From Alphaproteobacteria bacterium (lineage in GTDB: Bacteria; Pseudomonadota; Alphaproteobacteria; RF32; CAG-239), in assembly GCA_015062535.1 (NCBI GenBank), contig SUUK01000001.1, positions 133,917 through 197,916 of the forward strand: a stretch of 64,000 bases of DNA, given 5' to 3'. This document shows positions 18,181 through 26,919 of the stretch, piece by piece. A program made the translations under genes and the position numbers. Positions within the stretch are counted from its first letter, which is position 1. Every line of letters begins with the position of its first letter. The notes under the pieces are model-generated. The model had not been told where the DNA came from. It made no database searches and saw nothing but the letters and a program-made list of their open reading frames with translations.

Positions 18181-19704
18181 CTAATATGAACGAGCGTAGA
18201 TAACATCTATAGTTGCTTTTCTACCACTAACAAGGCAAACACCTTCAGTTCCACTTTGTTCAAAAGGGATAGCTCTAATAGTTATCTTCATCTCTTTTAG
18301 TTTTTCAATAGTATCATCATCACCACACCACTTACCTTTAACAAAAGCAACTTTAGGTGCATTTTTGTTATTTTCTAAGAATACATTTGAATTCTTAAAA
18401 TAAGCTTCAAATTCTTCTTTGGTTGTAATGTTAGTAACGATATTGTTTTCCAAGCGATCTTTCGCACGCTTTAACATTTCATCTTGAATATTTTTCAATT
18501 TGTCAGAAACGCTATTAACAAAACTATCGAAATCTTCAAAGTTTTTCCAACGCTCTTTGTCATTGATATAAATACGATTTCTAAACATCAATGCATTCTT
18601 ATCTAAGTCTTTAGGACCAACTTCTATGATAATAGGTGCACCTTTTCTAGTCCATTCCCACATTTTATCAACGCCATCTTTTAAGCGGTTATCAAGTTTT
18701 ACTCTAACTTTTTCGCCAGCAAAAACTTTTGATTTGAGATTATCTCTTAATTTTTCAGCATAATCTAAAATTTCATTTTCACGAGCTTTATCCTTTAATA
18801 AAGGAATAATAATAACTTGATATGGAGCAAGCTTTGGAGGAACAACCACTCCTTCGTCATCTGCGTGTGTCATAATTAAACCACCAATAAGACGAGTAGT
18901 TACACCCCAAGATGTAGTGTATGCAAACTCTTGCTCATTATTTTGGTTAACAAACTTAATATTTGCAGATTTAGCAAAGTTTTGTCCTAAAAAGTGAGAA
19001 GTACCAGCTTGCAAAGAACGTCCATCTTGCATCATAGCTTCAATACAATATGTTGTAACAGCACCAGGGAACTTGTCGTACTCAGGTTTTTTACCTGTTA
19101 AAACAGGCATCGCCATATCATTTTCACACAAATCTTTGTATACATATAGCATTGTTTCAGCTTCTTTTTCAGCTTCAATAAAAGTACTATGTGCTGTATG
19201 ACCTTCTTGCCACAAAAATTCACGAGTCCTAAGAAATAGGCGAGGGCGCATTTCCCATCTTACCACATTTGCCCATTGATTTATCATAACCGGCAAATCT
19301 CTATATGAATGAACCCATTTAGAAAATGAATCAGCAATAATTGTTTCAGAAGTAGGTCGAACAATAAGAGGCTCTTCAAGCGGGCTAGCAGGGACTAGCT
19401 TTCCGTCAACAGATGTTAATCTCGAATGTGTCACCACAGCCATTTCTTTTGCAAAACCTTCAACGTGTTCTGCTTCTTTTTGGAAATAGCTTAAAGGGAT
19501 TAACATCGGGAAATAACAGTTTTCATGATTTGTTTCCTTGATTTTATCATCTAATAAACGTTGTAAACGCTCCCAAATTCCATACCCCCAAGGTTTAATA
19601 ACCATACAACCTGGAGATGATGAAACTTCGGCCATATCAGCGCTTGCAACAACGTTTTGATACCAGTCAGGATAACTGTTCTCTCTAATGTTTTTAAGAG
19701 CCAT
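18181..19704 (-). CDS. proS: prolyl-tRNA synthetase, archaeal/eukaryotic type
   Basis: Class II synthetase that charges tRNA-Pro. The 507-residue protein has motif 2 in NQWANVVRWEMRPRLFLRTREF, then LWQEGHTAHST, TSWGVTTRLIGGLIMTHADDEG, an anticodon-binding domain and a C-terminal zinc-like domain ending IDVIYARSY. This is the archaeal/eukaryotic type also found in Bacteroidota and Clostridia. Most Alphaproteobacteria use a shorter bacterial type near 440 residues, so acquisition by transfer is likely. A good ribosome site (AAAGGA) shows it is adapted to the host. Confidence 0.95.
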   Translation of the reverse strand: MALKNIRENSYPDWYQNVVASADMAEVSSSPGCMVIKPWGYGIWERLQRLLDDKIKETNHENCYFPMLIPLSYFQKEAEHVEGFAKEMAVVTHSRLTSVDGKLVPASPLEEPLIVRPTSETIIADSFSKWVHSYRDLPVMINQWANVVRWEMRPRLFLRTREFLWQEGHTAHSTFIEAEKEAETMLYVYKDLCENDMAMPVLTGKKPEYDKFPGAVTTYCIEAMMQDGRSLQAGTSHFLGQNFAKSANIKFVNQNNEQEFAYTTSWGVTTRLIGGLIMTHADDEGVVVPPKLAPYQVIIIPLLKDKARENEILDYAEKLRDNLKSKVFAGEKVRVKLDNRLKDGVDKMWEWTRKGAPIIIEVGPKDLDKNALMFRNRIYINDKERWKNFEDFDSFVNSVSDKLKNIQDEMLKRAKDRLENNIVTNITTKEEFEAYFKNSNVFLENNKNAPKVAFVKGKWCGDDDTIEKLKEMKITIRAIPFEQSGTEGVCLVSGRKATIDVIYARSY

Positions 19705-19864
19705 AACCTAATGTCCTTTATAATTAATTGTTTAAACCACCCAAAAGTAAATACTAAAAATAACTTCATGTCAAGAATATAAGTGTATAAAATAAATATA
19801 AGCTTTAAGATTTTTTAATATTTATTATATATAAATACATCAATTGTAATTAGAGGATTATAAA

Positions 19865-20224
19865 ATGAAACGTATTTTTACCATATTATTTGTTGGATTG
19901 AGCTTGTTTTTAAGCGCTTGTAATGAAAAAGTAAATACAAATAGGATTTATGTTTTCTCACAACCAGGTTGTGGTCACTGTGTTAATGCTCATGAATATA
20001 TGTCACGTTATTATAAAAATTATGATATAAAAGAAATCAACATAAGAGAAGGAGCAAATATGAATTATATGCTTCGCTATGCAAAGAAGTTTAAAATAAA
20101 TCAACAATTGCTTGGTACTCCTTTTATCATTATGGGGGATAAATATATTATGGGATGGGGTAAAGAACAAATAAAAGAATTTAATCAAAATATAAAAAAC
20201 TTTAAGCCCAAACAAGTAAAATAA
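19865..20224 (+). CDS. glutaredoxin-like lipoprotein
   Basis: A 119-residue secreted thiol protein. The signal peptide ends in a lipobox, LFLSAC, with the modified cysteine at residue 19. The mature part starts a thioredoxin-fold strand, IYVFSQPGCGHCVNAHEYM, whose CGHC is the redox active site, and continues to the cis-proline segment LLGTPFIIMGDKYIMGWG. This fits a membrane-anchored disulfide exchange protein in the periplasm. The promoter lies in the gap shared with the divergent proS. Confidence 0.85.
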   Translation: MKRIFTILFVGLSLFLSACNEKVNTNRIYVFSQPGCGHCVNAHEYMSRYYKNYDIKEINIREGANMNYMLRYAKKFKINQQLLGTPFIIMGDKYIMGWGKEQIKEFNQNIKNFKPKQVK

Positions 20225-20225
20225 A

Positions 20226-20260
20226 AAAAAGCCCCTCTATAAAAAAAGGGGCTTTTTTAG
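20226..20260. terminator. bidirectional terminator
   Basis: An 11-bp stem AAAAAGCCCCT / AGGGGCTTTTT separates the glutaredoxin-like gene and the converging helical-repeat gene. Confidence 0.85.
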
Positions 20261-20274
20261 ACATGTGTTCCTCG

Positions 20275-21603
20275 TTAGTTAATCAAGCTAATCATTTCTT
20301 GTGTGCCAATTGATTTAATGATGTCAATTTCTTCGCCAGATAATTTCTTGATGTTAACAACAAACTTTTTAATCAAAGTTACATCAAGAGACTTAATAAT
20401 AAGAGAGCGAAAATCAGGTATCCTATATTTTTGTTTTTCAACATAATAAATAAATTTAGGATTTCCTGAGCGAATAATTTCTCTTTGGGTTAGAGCTCCC
20501 AAATTCTTACGTCCATGACCAAGAAATTCTTCTACATCATTTTCATTAGCGTTTTTCACAAAAGAAGCAATATACCTATCAATAACATCATCAGTAAGAT
20601 TATCTCTAGAAGCTAAGAGCTTTATAAGATCTCTGTCACCAGACTTAAAAATCTCAACAAATACATCTTTATGTATGGTCTGATGGTTAAGCAAGGCTTT
20701 AATACAATCTTTACTGCATTTTTCAACGATAGAAAGTTGAGCTTCATAAGCTAAATGGTTATTCTTAATAAGCTCAATGACGCAAGCATCATTTGACCTA
20801 TTAATAATAATCTCTTTAATCAGAGAGGAAAAGGTTCCCAATTTATTACGCTTGTGTTTTAAAAACTCAAGAAGAACATCTTCATCAGCATTTTTTGCAA
20901 AAAAGATCAAGAACTCATCTGTTAAATCGGATCTATAGATTAAAGATTTTGTCAAATCTTTATTGCCCAATTCTACGATAGAAATAAGCGCTTTCTGAGG
21001 TAAGTCTGCGTGTTTGCTAAGCAGGGCTTTAATGCAATTGATGCTTCGCTTTCTAGCAATAGAAACTTGAATGCCCGGTGCTAAATAGTCTTTGCAAATA
21101 AGTTCAAAAACGCAATCATCATTTGCATTGTTTATAACATATTCTTGCACTAAGTAAGATAAATCTCTTTGCTTTTTTAGCAGTTTATAAGTCCAATCGC
21201 TATTATCTTGTTCTACAATAACAGCTTGAGCAGACCATCCAATCTGACGATTTAAGAGTAAAGAAATAATCTCAGGATCCAAGGTCTCTGCAATGATTTT
21301 TTCAACATACCAGTTGATAGCTCTTCTCTTGTTTTTGATTAATCGCTTAATCCACTCAAAATTCTCAAATTTGAGTGATTTTCTGACCAAAGCAAGTTGG
21401 TCATTTTCTTTGTACAATTGCTCAAGAACTTGAGATAAATCTTCTTTTTCTTCTGTAAAAAAGGCTTTGTAAGCTAAAGATAGCTCTTCGTCACCTAAAC
21501 TCTCTACTTCTTTTAACACACGGTCACGTGTTTCCGTGACGGAAAAACACTCGAATGCAGATATATCACATGCATTCAATAGGTCTTCATTAAAATTTTC
21601 CAT
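20275..21603 (-). CDS. helical-repeat (HEAT-like) protein of unknown function, probable import
   Basis: A 442-residue all-alpha protein made of imperfect repeats of about 34-36 residues. Recurring elements are SNDACVIELIKNNHLAYEAQ and NDDCVFELICKDYLAPGIQ, then SIVEKCSKDCIKALL and SIARKRSINCIKALL, then a helix ending DLIK or DLTK. The shape suggests a solenoid scaffold for protein binding. There is no signal peptide. The ATG follows an AT-rich leader without SD, and base usage is richer in G and C than nearby native genes. It is monocistronic. A weak Bacteroidota-like promoter (TTG, 21 bases, TAATTTTA) lies upstream. Confidence 0.75.
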   Translation of the reverse strand: MENFNEDLLNACDISAFECFSVTETRDRVLKEVESLGDEELSLAYKAFFTEEKEDLSQVLEQLYKENDQLALVRKSLKFENFEWIKRLIKNKRRAINWYVEKIIAETLDPEIISLLLNRQIGWSAQAVIVEQDNSDWTYKLLKKQRDLSYLVQEYVINNANDDCVFELICKDYLAPGIQVSIARKRSINCIKALLSKHADLPQKALISIVELGNKDLTKSLIYRSDLTDEFLIFFAKNADEDVLLEFLKHKRNKLGTFSSLIKEIIINRSNDACVIELIKNNHLAYEAQLSIVEKCSKDCIKALLNHQTIHKDVFVEIFKSGDRDLIKLLASRDNLTDDVIDRYIASFVKNANENDVEEFLGHGRKNLGALTQREIIRSGNPKFIYYVEKQKYRIPDFRSLIIKSLDVTLIKKFVVNIKKLSGEEIDIIKSIGTQEMISLIN

Positions 21604-21825
21604 AACAAATTTTTTATTGATTAATACTCATAAGGCAATATAAAATTACACATATTATCAAATTAAATACAATTTAATAGGAAAACTACTAAAACAATAA
21701 TCTAAATAATATACATAAACTTACATTGCTTGATGGTGGTAATACTATCTTTTAGGTATATAGTCAACAAAAATATTATAAATAAATCTAAATATCTAAA
21801 ACTTGTGTAAATAACAAAAAAAAAC
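21604..21825. other. divergent intergenic region
   Basis: This AT-rich stretch separates the helical-repeat gene from a divergent glycosyltransferase operon. Apart from the promoter described next and the weak promoter-like pair for the minus-strand gene, I see no conserved element or open frame. Confidence 0.5.
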
Positions 21826-21854
21826 TTGTTAAAAACAAGGCCTCTTATTATATT
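21826..21854 (+). promoter_or_regulatory. sigma-70 promoter for the glycosyltransferase operon
   Basis: TTGTTA at 21826-21831 and TATATT at 21849-21854 are 17 bases apart, about 60 bases before the start codon. Confidence 0.5.
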
Positions 21855-21912
21855 GAACTAAACTCTTTTTATTTTAAGAGTAATGTATTTTTATTATATC
21901 TGGGAGATAGTA

Positions 21913-22926
21913 ATGAGTGATAAAACTATGAAAATTGTCCTTTCAGTACTAACATCTATTTTATTAGTACTCATTGTGTGTTTATTTGTATTTAAAGGTG
22001 GTTCAAATAAGACTGACTTAAATAAATTAGCTTTACGTATTGGTGAACTTCGTCAATATAGAACAATGGGAAGAGCAGATGTAAATACTTACATGGAAAA
22101 AGCTTTTTCTCGTGTTGGTTATAATGTTGTAACAGCAACAGAAGATAACCTTTATCCAAGTTTGGCAGATGATTCTGGTGTAAACTTTTATGTTAGAGGT
22201 TATAGTCCATTTAATGAATTAAAGACAAATAAAAATGCTGTAAATGTTGTTTATATTCGTGATTTTGAAACTTTGTATCCTGAAGAGTTGGATGCATATG
22301 ATGGTATTGCAACATCATCTCATGATTTTTATAACTATGTGATTGGAGCTGGTTATGCTGCTTTATATCTTCCAGAGTTTACAGATCCATCAGTGTTTTA
22401 CCCATCAGTAAAACCTGAACTTGAAAGAAACTTATTGTTTGTTGGTGATAATAATCGTCATAGCCCAGCTATTGCTATGGCTCTTGAAGCTGAACTTCCT
22501 TTAGAAATTTATGGTCGTTTTTGGCAAGGTATGATAGATGATGAATTTGTAAAAGGTGAGTATATTCATGATAATGATTTGAACTCATACTTCTCATCAG
22601 CAAAAATAAATCTTGTAAATGTTGCAACTCATGAATCTGAAATTGGTATAATTCCTTCAAGAGTGTTTGATATTGCAGCATCAAAAGGCTTTATGTTAGC
22701 TCCATACAACAAGGAAATAGAGGCAGTATTTGGTGATTCTATTCCAATGTACAAAGATGCAAAAGAATTAAAAGCTTTGTATAATGAATATATCAACAAT
22801 CCTGAGTTAAGAGCTCAAAAAGCAGAAAAAGCATACAGAATAGCTGTTGCAGAATACAATGTTGATGCATTTGTTCAACGTTTAAACGGATTAGTTGATT
22901 TCTTAATTAAAGAGAAAAAACTCTAA
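21913..22926 (+). CDS. membrane-anchored CgeB-like glycosyltransferase
   Basis: A 337-residue protein with one N-terminal membrane helix (residues 7-27) and a two-lobed glycosyltransferase fold. The C-terminal lobe matches the CgeB/GT1_2 pattern: NLLFVGDNNRHSP, EIYGRFW, SYFSSAKINLVNVATHESEIGIIPSRVFDIAASKGFMLAPYNKEIEAVF, then a helical end. It probably transfers a sugar to a cell-surface molecule. I took the ATG at 21913, which has GGGAGA upstream; the ATG at 21883 adds ten residues with no such site. The next gene starts right after the stop. Confidence 0.75.
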   Translation: MSDKTMKIVLSVLTSILLVLIVCLFVFKGGSNKTDLNKLALRIGELRQYRTMGRADVNTYMEKAFSRVGYNVVTATEDNLYPSLADDSGVNFYVRGYSPFNELKTNKNAVNVVYIRDFETLYPEELDAYDGIATSSHDFYNYVIGAGYAALYLPEFTDPSVFYPSVKPELERNLLFVGDNNRHSPAIAMALEAELPLEIYGRFWQGMIDDEFVKGEYIHDNDLNSYFSSAKINLVNVATHESEIGIIPSRVFDIAASKGFMLAPYNKEIEAVFGDSIPMYKDAKELKALYNEYINNPELRAQKAEKAYRIAVAEYNVDAFVQRLNGLVDFLIKEKKL

Positions 22927-23409
22927 ATGAAAAAAAGTCAAACATATAAAGTTTATGTATGTATGTTTTTGTTAGTAACGGCAGTTGTGCTTAGCACTCT
23001 GTCGTTACACTTTTTTTCAAAAGATACAATTTATGTTTATACATCAAAAAATATTCCAAATAAATCTGAGCAAGAAATTGTAAAAGATTTTCAAGAAGCA
23101 GGTTATAGAGTTATATTAAATAAAGCAATTTCTAAAAAAGCAGAACTTTCTTTTTGGTTTAGAAATCCTGAAACTATAAAAGATATAATGTCAAAAACGA
23201 CATTTAAATATAATTTTATATATAGTAATGCATATTATACTTTTGATTGGGAAGGTTTAGATAAGCTACCGATTGTTCTAACTCCATATCAAGAAGTATA
23301 TGAACATTATATGCGCTCAAACATCAAGTCTGCAGTATTTAAAATAGATGATAAAAAAAGTCTAAATCGTCTAATAGAGCTTATTAACTGGATAAAGGTA
23401 AATAACTAA
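22927..23409 (+). CDS. membrane-anchored protein resembling the N-terminal half of the preceding glycosyltransferase
   Basis: A 160-residue product with one membrane helix (residues 9-28) and a small alpha-beta domain. The layout (a strand after the anchor, an ExGYRVI turn, then an IYSNAYYTFDWEGLDKLPIVLTPYQEVYEHY segment) parallels the N-terminal lobe of the upstream protein, but the sugar-nucleotide lobe is absent. It may be a partner or a cut-down duplicate. It begins immediately after the upstream stop, so it is translationally coupled, and overlaps the end of the converging esterase gene by four bases. Confidence 0.65.
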   Translation: MKKSQTYKVYVCMFLLVTAVVLSTLSLHFFSKDTIYVYTSKNIPNKSEQEIVKDFQEAGYRVILNKAISKKAELSFWFRNPETIKDIMSKTTFKYNFIYSNAYYTFDWEGLDKLPIVLTPYQEVYEHYMRSNIKSAVFKIDDKKSLNRLIELINWIKVNN

Positions 23410-24101
23410 TTGTTGCGATTTATAATTTCAGTTGCATCAAGCATTTCATCTGTAATTAATTTATGCTCAATACCCTCATACTCAATAGCTTCCCAATAAA
23501 TGTTATGCTTATCAAGCCAATCTTTCGTGTATTCAAGCGTTTTATATTGTACAGCTAAGTCGCTCGTTCCGTGAAATAAATAAACATTGGGGTTTGTGTT
23601 TAGTTCTTTTTCCAACATATCTTTTCCACAAATAACCCCAGCAAAAGGAAAAACACCGCCAACTTTTGTTTTTCTAGTTAACCCAGTGTATATAGCAAGC
23701 ATTGCTCCTTGTGAAAAACCCATTATATATGTGTTTTTATTAGTGATTTTGTATTCTTTTTGTAATTTTGTAATAAACTTATTTATTCTTTTAGCAACAT
23801 TACTTATGCGTTCACCTGTTTTGTTATATATATCAATAATTTCATTAGTAGAAGTTACAGGATTTCTGCGTCTTTTGTCAGGATCGATATCTGTTAAGGC
23901 ATACCATTGTTTTTTTAAAGGATTTCTCTCGCAAGTTAATTCAGAAGAGGGTGCAACAATTATAGCATCAGATAAATTGTTTTCTAAAACTTTAATAGAA
24001 GGTAGTAAATCCTCAATACAACTATTGTATCCATGTAAAAATACAATAAGTTTTTTAGGTTCATTTCCAATCTTAAAACTTTGGTATGAAAAATCACTCA
24101 T
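23406..24101 (-). CDS. carboxylesterase/phospholipase family alpha/beta hydrolase
   Basis: A 231-residue cytoplasmic serine hydrolase of the carboxylesterase 2 family (PF02230). The oxyanion region is LIVFLHGYNS, the nucleophile elbow GFSQGAM contains the active serine, and the aspartate and histidine are in LFHGTSDLAV and YEGIEHKL. The family acts on short acyl esters or lysophospholipids. It is monocistronic. Confidence 0.9.
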   Translation of the reverse strand: MSDFSYQSFKIGNEPKKLIVFLHGYNSCIEDLLPSIKVLENNLSDAIIVAPSSELTCERNPLKKQWYALTDIDPDKRRRNPVTSTNEIIDIYNKTGERISNVAKRINKFITKLQKEYKITNKNTYIMGFSQGAMLAIYTGLTRKTKVGGVFPFAGVICGKDMLEKELNTNPNVYLFHGTSDLAVQYKTLEYTKDWLDKHNIYWEAIEYEGIEHKLITDEMLDATEIINRNN

Positions 24102-24202
24102 ATGAAACTCCTATCTTAATTAAATTATAGATATATCTAAAAGGTTAATAAATGATAAATTTAATAAGGTGTAGGCTATTAAAAAAAGAATAAAAAAAGA
24201 AC

Positions 24203-24236
24203 TTGACTTTTGAAAAACAAAGAACTAAAGTAGAAC
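24203..24236 (+). promoter_or_regulatory. lexA promoter with alphaproteobacterial SOS box
   Basis: TTGACT at 24203-24208 and TAAAGT at 24226-24231 (17-base spacer) form a sigma-70 promoter. GAAC-N7-GAAC at 24222-24236, the alphaproteobacterial LexA site read on this strand, overlaps the -10. LexA bound here would block its own gene. Confidence 0.85.
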
Positions 24237-24262
24237 AAAATTAAGCTTTATTAGGAGGAAAA

Positions 24263-24928
24263 ATGTTAACACCTAAACAACATAAACTACTTATATATAT
24301 TGATAGTTTTATTAAAGAAACAGGTCATTGTCCATCTTTTGAAGAGATGAAAGAGGCTGTTGGTTTAAAGTCAAAGTCAGGAATCCATGCACTTCTTAAT
24401 TCTTTAGAAGAACGTGGTTTTATAAGAAAATTAGCTCATAAAGCAAGAGCTTTAGAAGTTATAAAATTGCCAGATGCAGATGTGAAATCATTAAATTCAA
24501 TGACTTCAAGCATTGCAAATGATAATAATGAAGCAGACTTTTCTTTAATGATACCATTATATGGTAAAATCGCTGCCGGAACACCAATCGAAGCGATTGC
24601 TAACCCTTCAGAATATATATATATTCCTAAGAGTTTTTCTACAAAATCAGAGTTATATGCCTTAACCATTGAAGGTGAATCTATGATAGAGGCTGGTATT
24701 TTTGATGGAGATACCGCAATTATTCGTCGTGCAAATAGAGCAGATAATGGGCAAATTGTCGTGGCTTTGGTTGATAATGAAGAAGCAACATTAAAAATTC
24801 TTGATAAAAAGCAAGGCAATGAAGTGTGGCTGTTACCATGTAATAAAGACTATGAGCCTATTAAATTAACAACTGATAGACTACAAATACAAGGCGTATT
24901 ATATGGTATAGTACGTAAATATAACTAG
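24263..24928 (+). CDS. lexA: SOS repressor LexA
   Basis: LexA represses DNA damage genes and cuts itself when RecA is active. The winged helix N-terminal domain (PKQHKLLIYIDSFIKETGHCPSFEEM, LKSKSGIHALLNSLEERGFI) is followed by an S24 peptidase domain. The Ala105-Gly106 cleavage site lies in GKIAAGTPIEA, the nucleophile is Ser140 in EGESM, and the general base is Lys178 in EATLK. At 221 residues it is complete. AGGAGG precedes the ATG. An SOS box over its promoter indicates autoregulation. Confidence 0.97.
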   Translation: MLTPKQHKLLIYIDSFIKETGHCPSFEEMKEAVGLKSKSGIHALLNSLEERGFIRKLAHKARALEVIKLPDADVKSLNSMTSSIANDNNEADFSLMIPLYGKIAAGTPIEAIANPSEYIYIPKSFSTKSELYALTIEGESMIEAGIFDGDTAIIRRANRADNGQIVVALVDNEEATLKILDKKQGNEVWLLPCNKDYEPIKLTTDRLQIQGVLYGIVRKYN

Positions 24929-24936
24929 AGGTTTAG

Positions 24937-25608
24937 ATGAATACAATAGCAATTATTACCGCTATGGATAGTGAATTTAATGCAATACTATCTTTATATG
25001 ATTTTAAGTTAAATAATGCTAATATTATGGAAGCGTCAGCTCATAATAAAACTATATATTTAATAAAGTCAGGCATAGGTAAAGTAAATGCCGCATTGTG
25101 CGCAAATTTTGCAATACAAAATGGTGCAGATATGGTGTTGAATACAGGTCTTGCAGGTGGTATTAGTGATGACTTAAATCAAGGTGATGTCGTGTTAGCA
25201 GATAAGGTCTGTTATCATGATGTATGGTGCGGAGAGCCCAATTTAAAAGGACAAGTTCAAGATATGCCTTTATTTTACAAAATAGGGGAAGACTTACTTT
25301 TAAAACTCCAAAACGTAGCGAAAGACAATGGTTATAAAATAGGGTTAGCTGTTACAGGTGATCAATTTTTAACAGATGTTAATCGCTTAATGCAAATAAA
25401 AGAAGATTTTCCAGAAGCTATTGCTGTTGACATGGAAAGTGCTGCAATTGCTCAAACTTGTTATGTAAATAATAAACCATTTTTATCTCTAAGAATTATT
25501 AGTGATGTGGTTGGTAAGACAAATCAAGTAGAGCAGTATAATGCATTTTGGCAAAATATGCCACAAATGGCATCAATAATGGTTGATAGGATTATACAAT
25601 CTCTATAA
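24937..25608 (+). CDS. mtnN: 5'-methylthioadenosine/S-adenosylhomocysteine nucleosidase
   Basis: MtnN hydrolyses methylthioadenosine and S-adenosylhomocysteine to adenine and the thioribose, keeping methyltransferases active. Recognised by IAIITAMDSEF, KSGIGKVNAA, NTGLAGGI, AVTGDQFL, the ribose-binding VDMESAAIAQ and the catalytic Asp in RIISDVVG. The 223-residue length is normal. It lies 8 bases after lexA and probably shares its transcript, so it may rise with DNA damage. Confidence 0.96.
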   Translation: MNTIAIITAMDSEFNAILSLYDFKLNNANIMEASAHNKTIYLIKSGIGKVNAALCANFAIQNGADMVLNTGLAGGISDDLNQGDVVLADKVCYHDVWCGEPNLKGQVQDMPLFYKIGEDLLLKLQNVAKDNGYKIGLAVTGDQFLTDVNRLMQIKEDFPEAIAVDMESAAIAQTCYVNNKPFLSLRIISDVVGKTNQVEQYNAFWQNMPQMASIMVDRIIQSL

Positions 25609-25649
25609 TTTTTGCATTATCTATTATTATAAAATTTCACTATTTCGAA

Positions 25650-25692
25650 AAAACAACACCCCAAATTAAAATTTGGGGTGTTGTTTTATTTT
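25650..25692. terminator. bidirectional terminator
   Basis: A perfect 17-bp stem (positions 25650-25666 with 25671-25687) closed by TAAA separates mtnN from the converging DUF805 gene. Confidence 0.9.
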
Positions 25693-25704
25693 ATCATAGA
25701 TCAA

Positions 25705-26826
25705 TTAGAAATACATTCCAAACATTTGATATAAAATAGGTAACATAAATATCTGAGAAATAATAACAGATAAAACAAAAACTAAAATAGAATAGATTGA
25801 TATAATGCATACAATCTTGCTAACTTTCTTTGCATCTGGGAGTTTTGCAACACCATAATCATTATCAGCTCTTTCTTCTTCAATAAATGAAGCAAATGTA
25901 AGGGTTTTTATTATGTAGTATGTATTTACTAAAAATGAAATTGTTGCAATTAAATATACAATTACAGTTGCAACATTTATATTGCTATAACCAATATAGT
26001 CTAAAATGATAGAGGAAGCAATATTAATTACAAGAGAATAAGTCATTGGTCCAAAAAATTCTTTCCATAATTTATGACCAGTGTCATGTAATCTTCTAAT
26101 ATATAAAGACAAATAAACAAATAGCTGAATAAACATAAATGTAATAGCTAAAATACCAACAGTAAATGGTGTTAGTTTATTAGAAACTAAAATTAATAAC
26201 ACCATTGCCAATGATGCAAATATCAAATTAAGTAATCTAAATGACCAAAATTCAAATCTGTTGGAACGTCCCTTATATGTAAATATTTTTTTATATCCAT
26301 CAACAAAAGCGCCAAACATAGATATATCATTATTTTCTTTCTTTTCTACATCATATTTTAGTTCAATAAATTTTTTAGCTTCAGCTTTTTTGATATTTTC
26401 TTTAACTTCATCTCTTTTATTTAATACTTTTGAAACAGGTATTTTAGTTTCTTTAACTTCTACTTTTTTATCCTCTTTAACTGCCTTAATTGCTTTTTTA
26501 GCAACTTTTGCTACTTTTTTTGCTTCTTTTTTTGAAACAGCATTAGCATGTTTTTCGTCATTTTTTGCCTTTATGCTTAAAACTTCTTCAAGAGGATTGT
26601 AATTGCTTTGGGGAGATTTGTCCTTTTTGCTAGGTACTTTACTTTTTGCTTCAATAACATCTACTGTTGCTTGTAAATCTTTGTTAATGATACTTTTTTT
26701 ATCAGTATTATTAATTTTAGTCTTAGCAGTTTTTGTAACAGTTTTCTTAACTACAGGAGTTTTTTTCTCAGCAGTCTTTTTTGCTGTTTCTTTTACTTTA
26801 TCCGTAGAAGTTTTTTTAGTAACCAT
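25705..26826 (-). CDS. histone H1-like lysine-rich tail fused to a DUF805 membrane domain
   Basis: The first ~165 of 373 residues are rich in Lys, Ala, Thr and Val (for example TEKKTPVVKKTVTKTAKTK), like bacterial histone H1 tails or nucleic-acid binding linkers. The rest is a DUF805 domain starting MFGAFVDGYKKIFTYKGRSNRFEFW, with four to five membrane helices and the diagnostic YIRRLHDTGHKLW. DUF805 proteins are small inner-membrane proteins of unknown function. The tail is unusual and would hang in the cytoplasm. It could tether nucleic acid to the membrane; that is inference. Confidence 0.8.
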   Translation of the reverse strand: MVTKKTSTDKVKETAKKTAEKKTPVVKKTVTKTAKTKINNTDKKSIINKDLQATVDVIEAKSKVPSKKDKSPQSNYNPLEEVLSIKAKNDEKHANAVSKKEAKKVAKVAKKAIKAVKEDKKVEVKETKIPVSKVLNKRDEVKENIKKAEAKKFIELKYDVEKKENNDISMFGAFVDGYKKIFTYKGRSNRFEFWSFRLLNLIFASLAMVLLILVSNKLTPFTVGILAITFMFIQLFVYLSLYIRRLHDTGHKLWKEFFGPMTYSLVINIASSIILDYIGYSNINVATVIVYLIATISFLVNTYYIIKTLTFASFIEEERADNDYGVAKLPDAKKVSKIVCIISIYSILVFVLSVIISQIFMLPILYQMFGMYF

Positions 26827-26919
26827 TTTTCCCTCACAAAAAAATTAAAAATCAATTATATAATAGTCAAAAGGTTTAATATTACAACCCTTTGTAAACT
26901 TTAAATCACAATATTTTTA

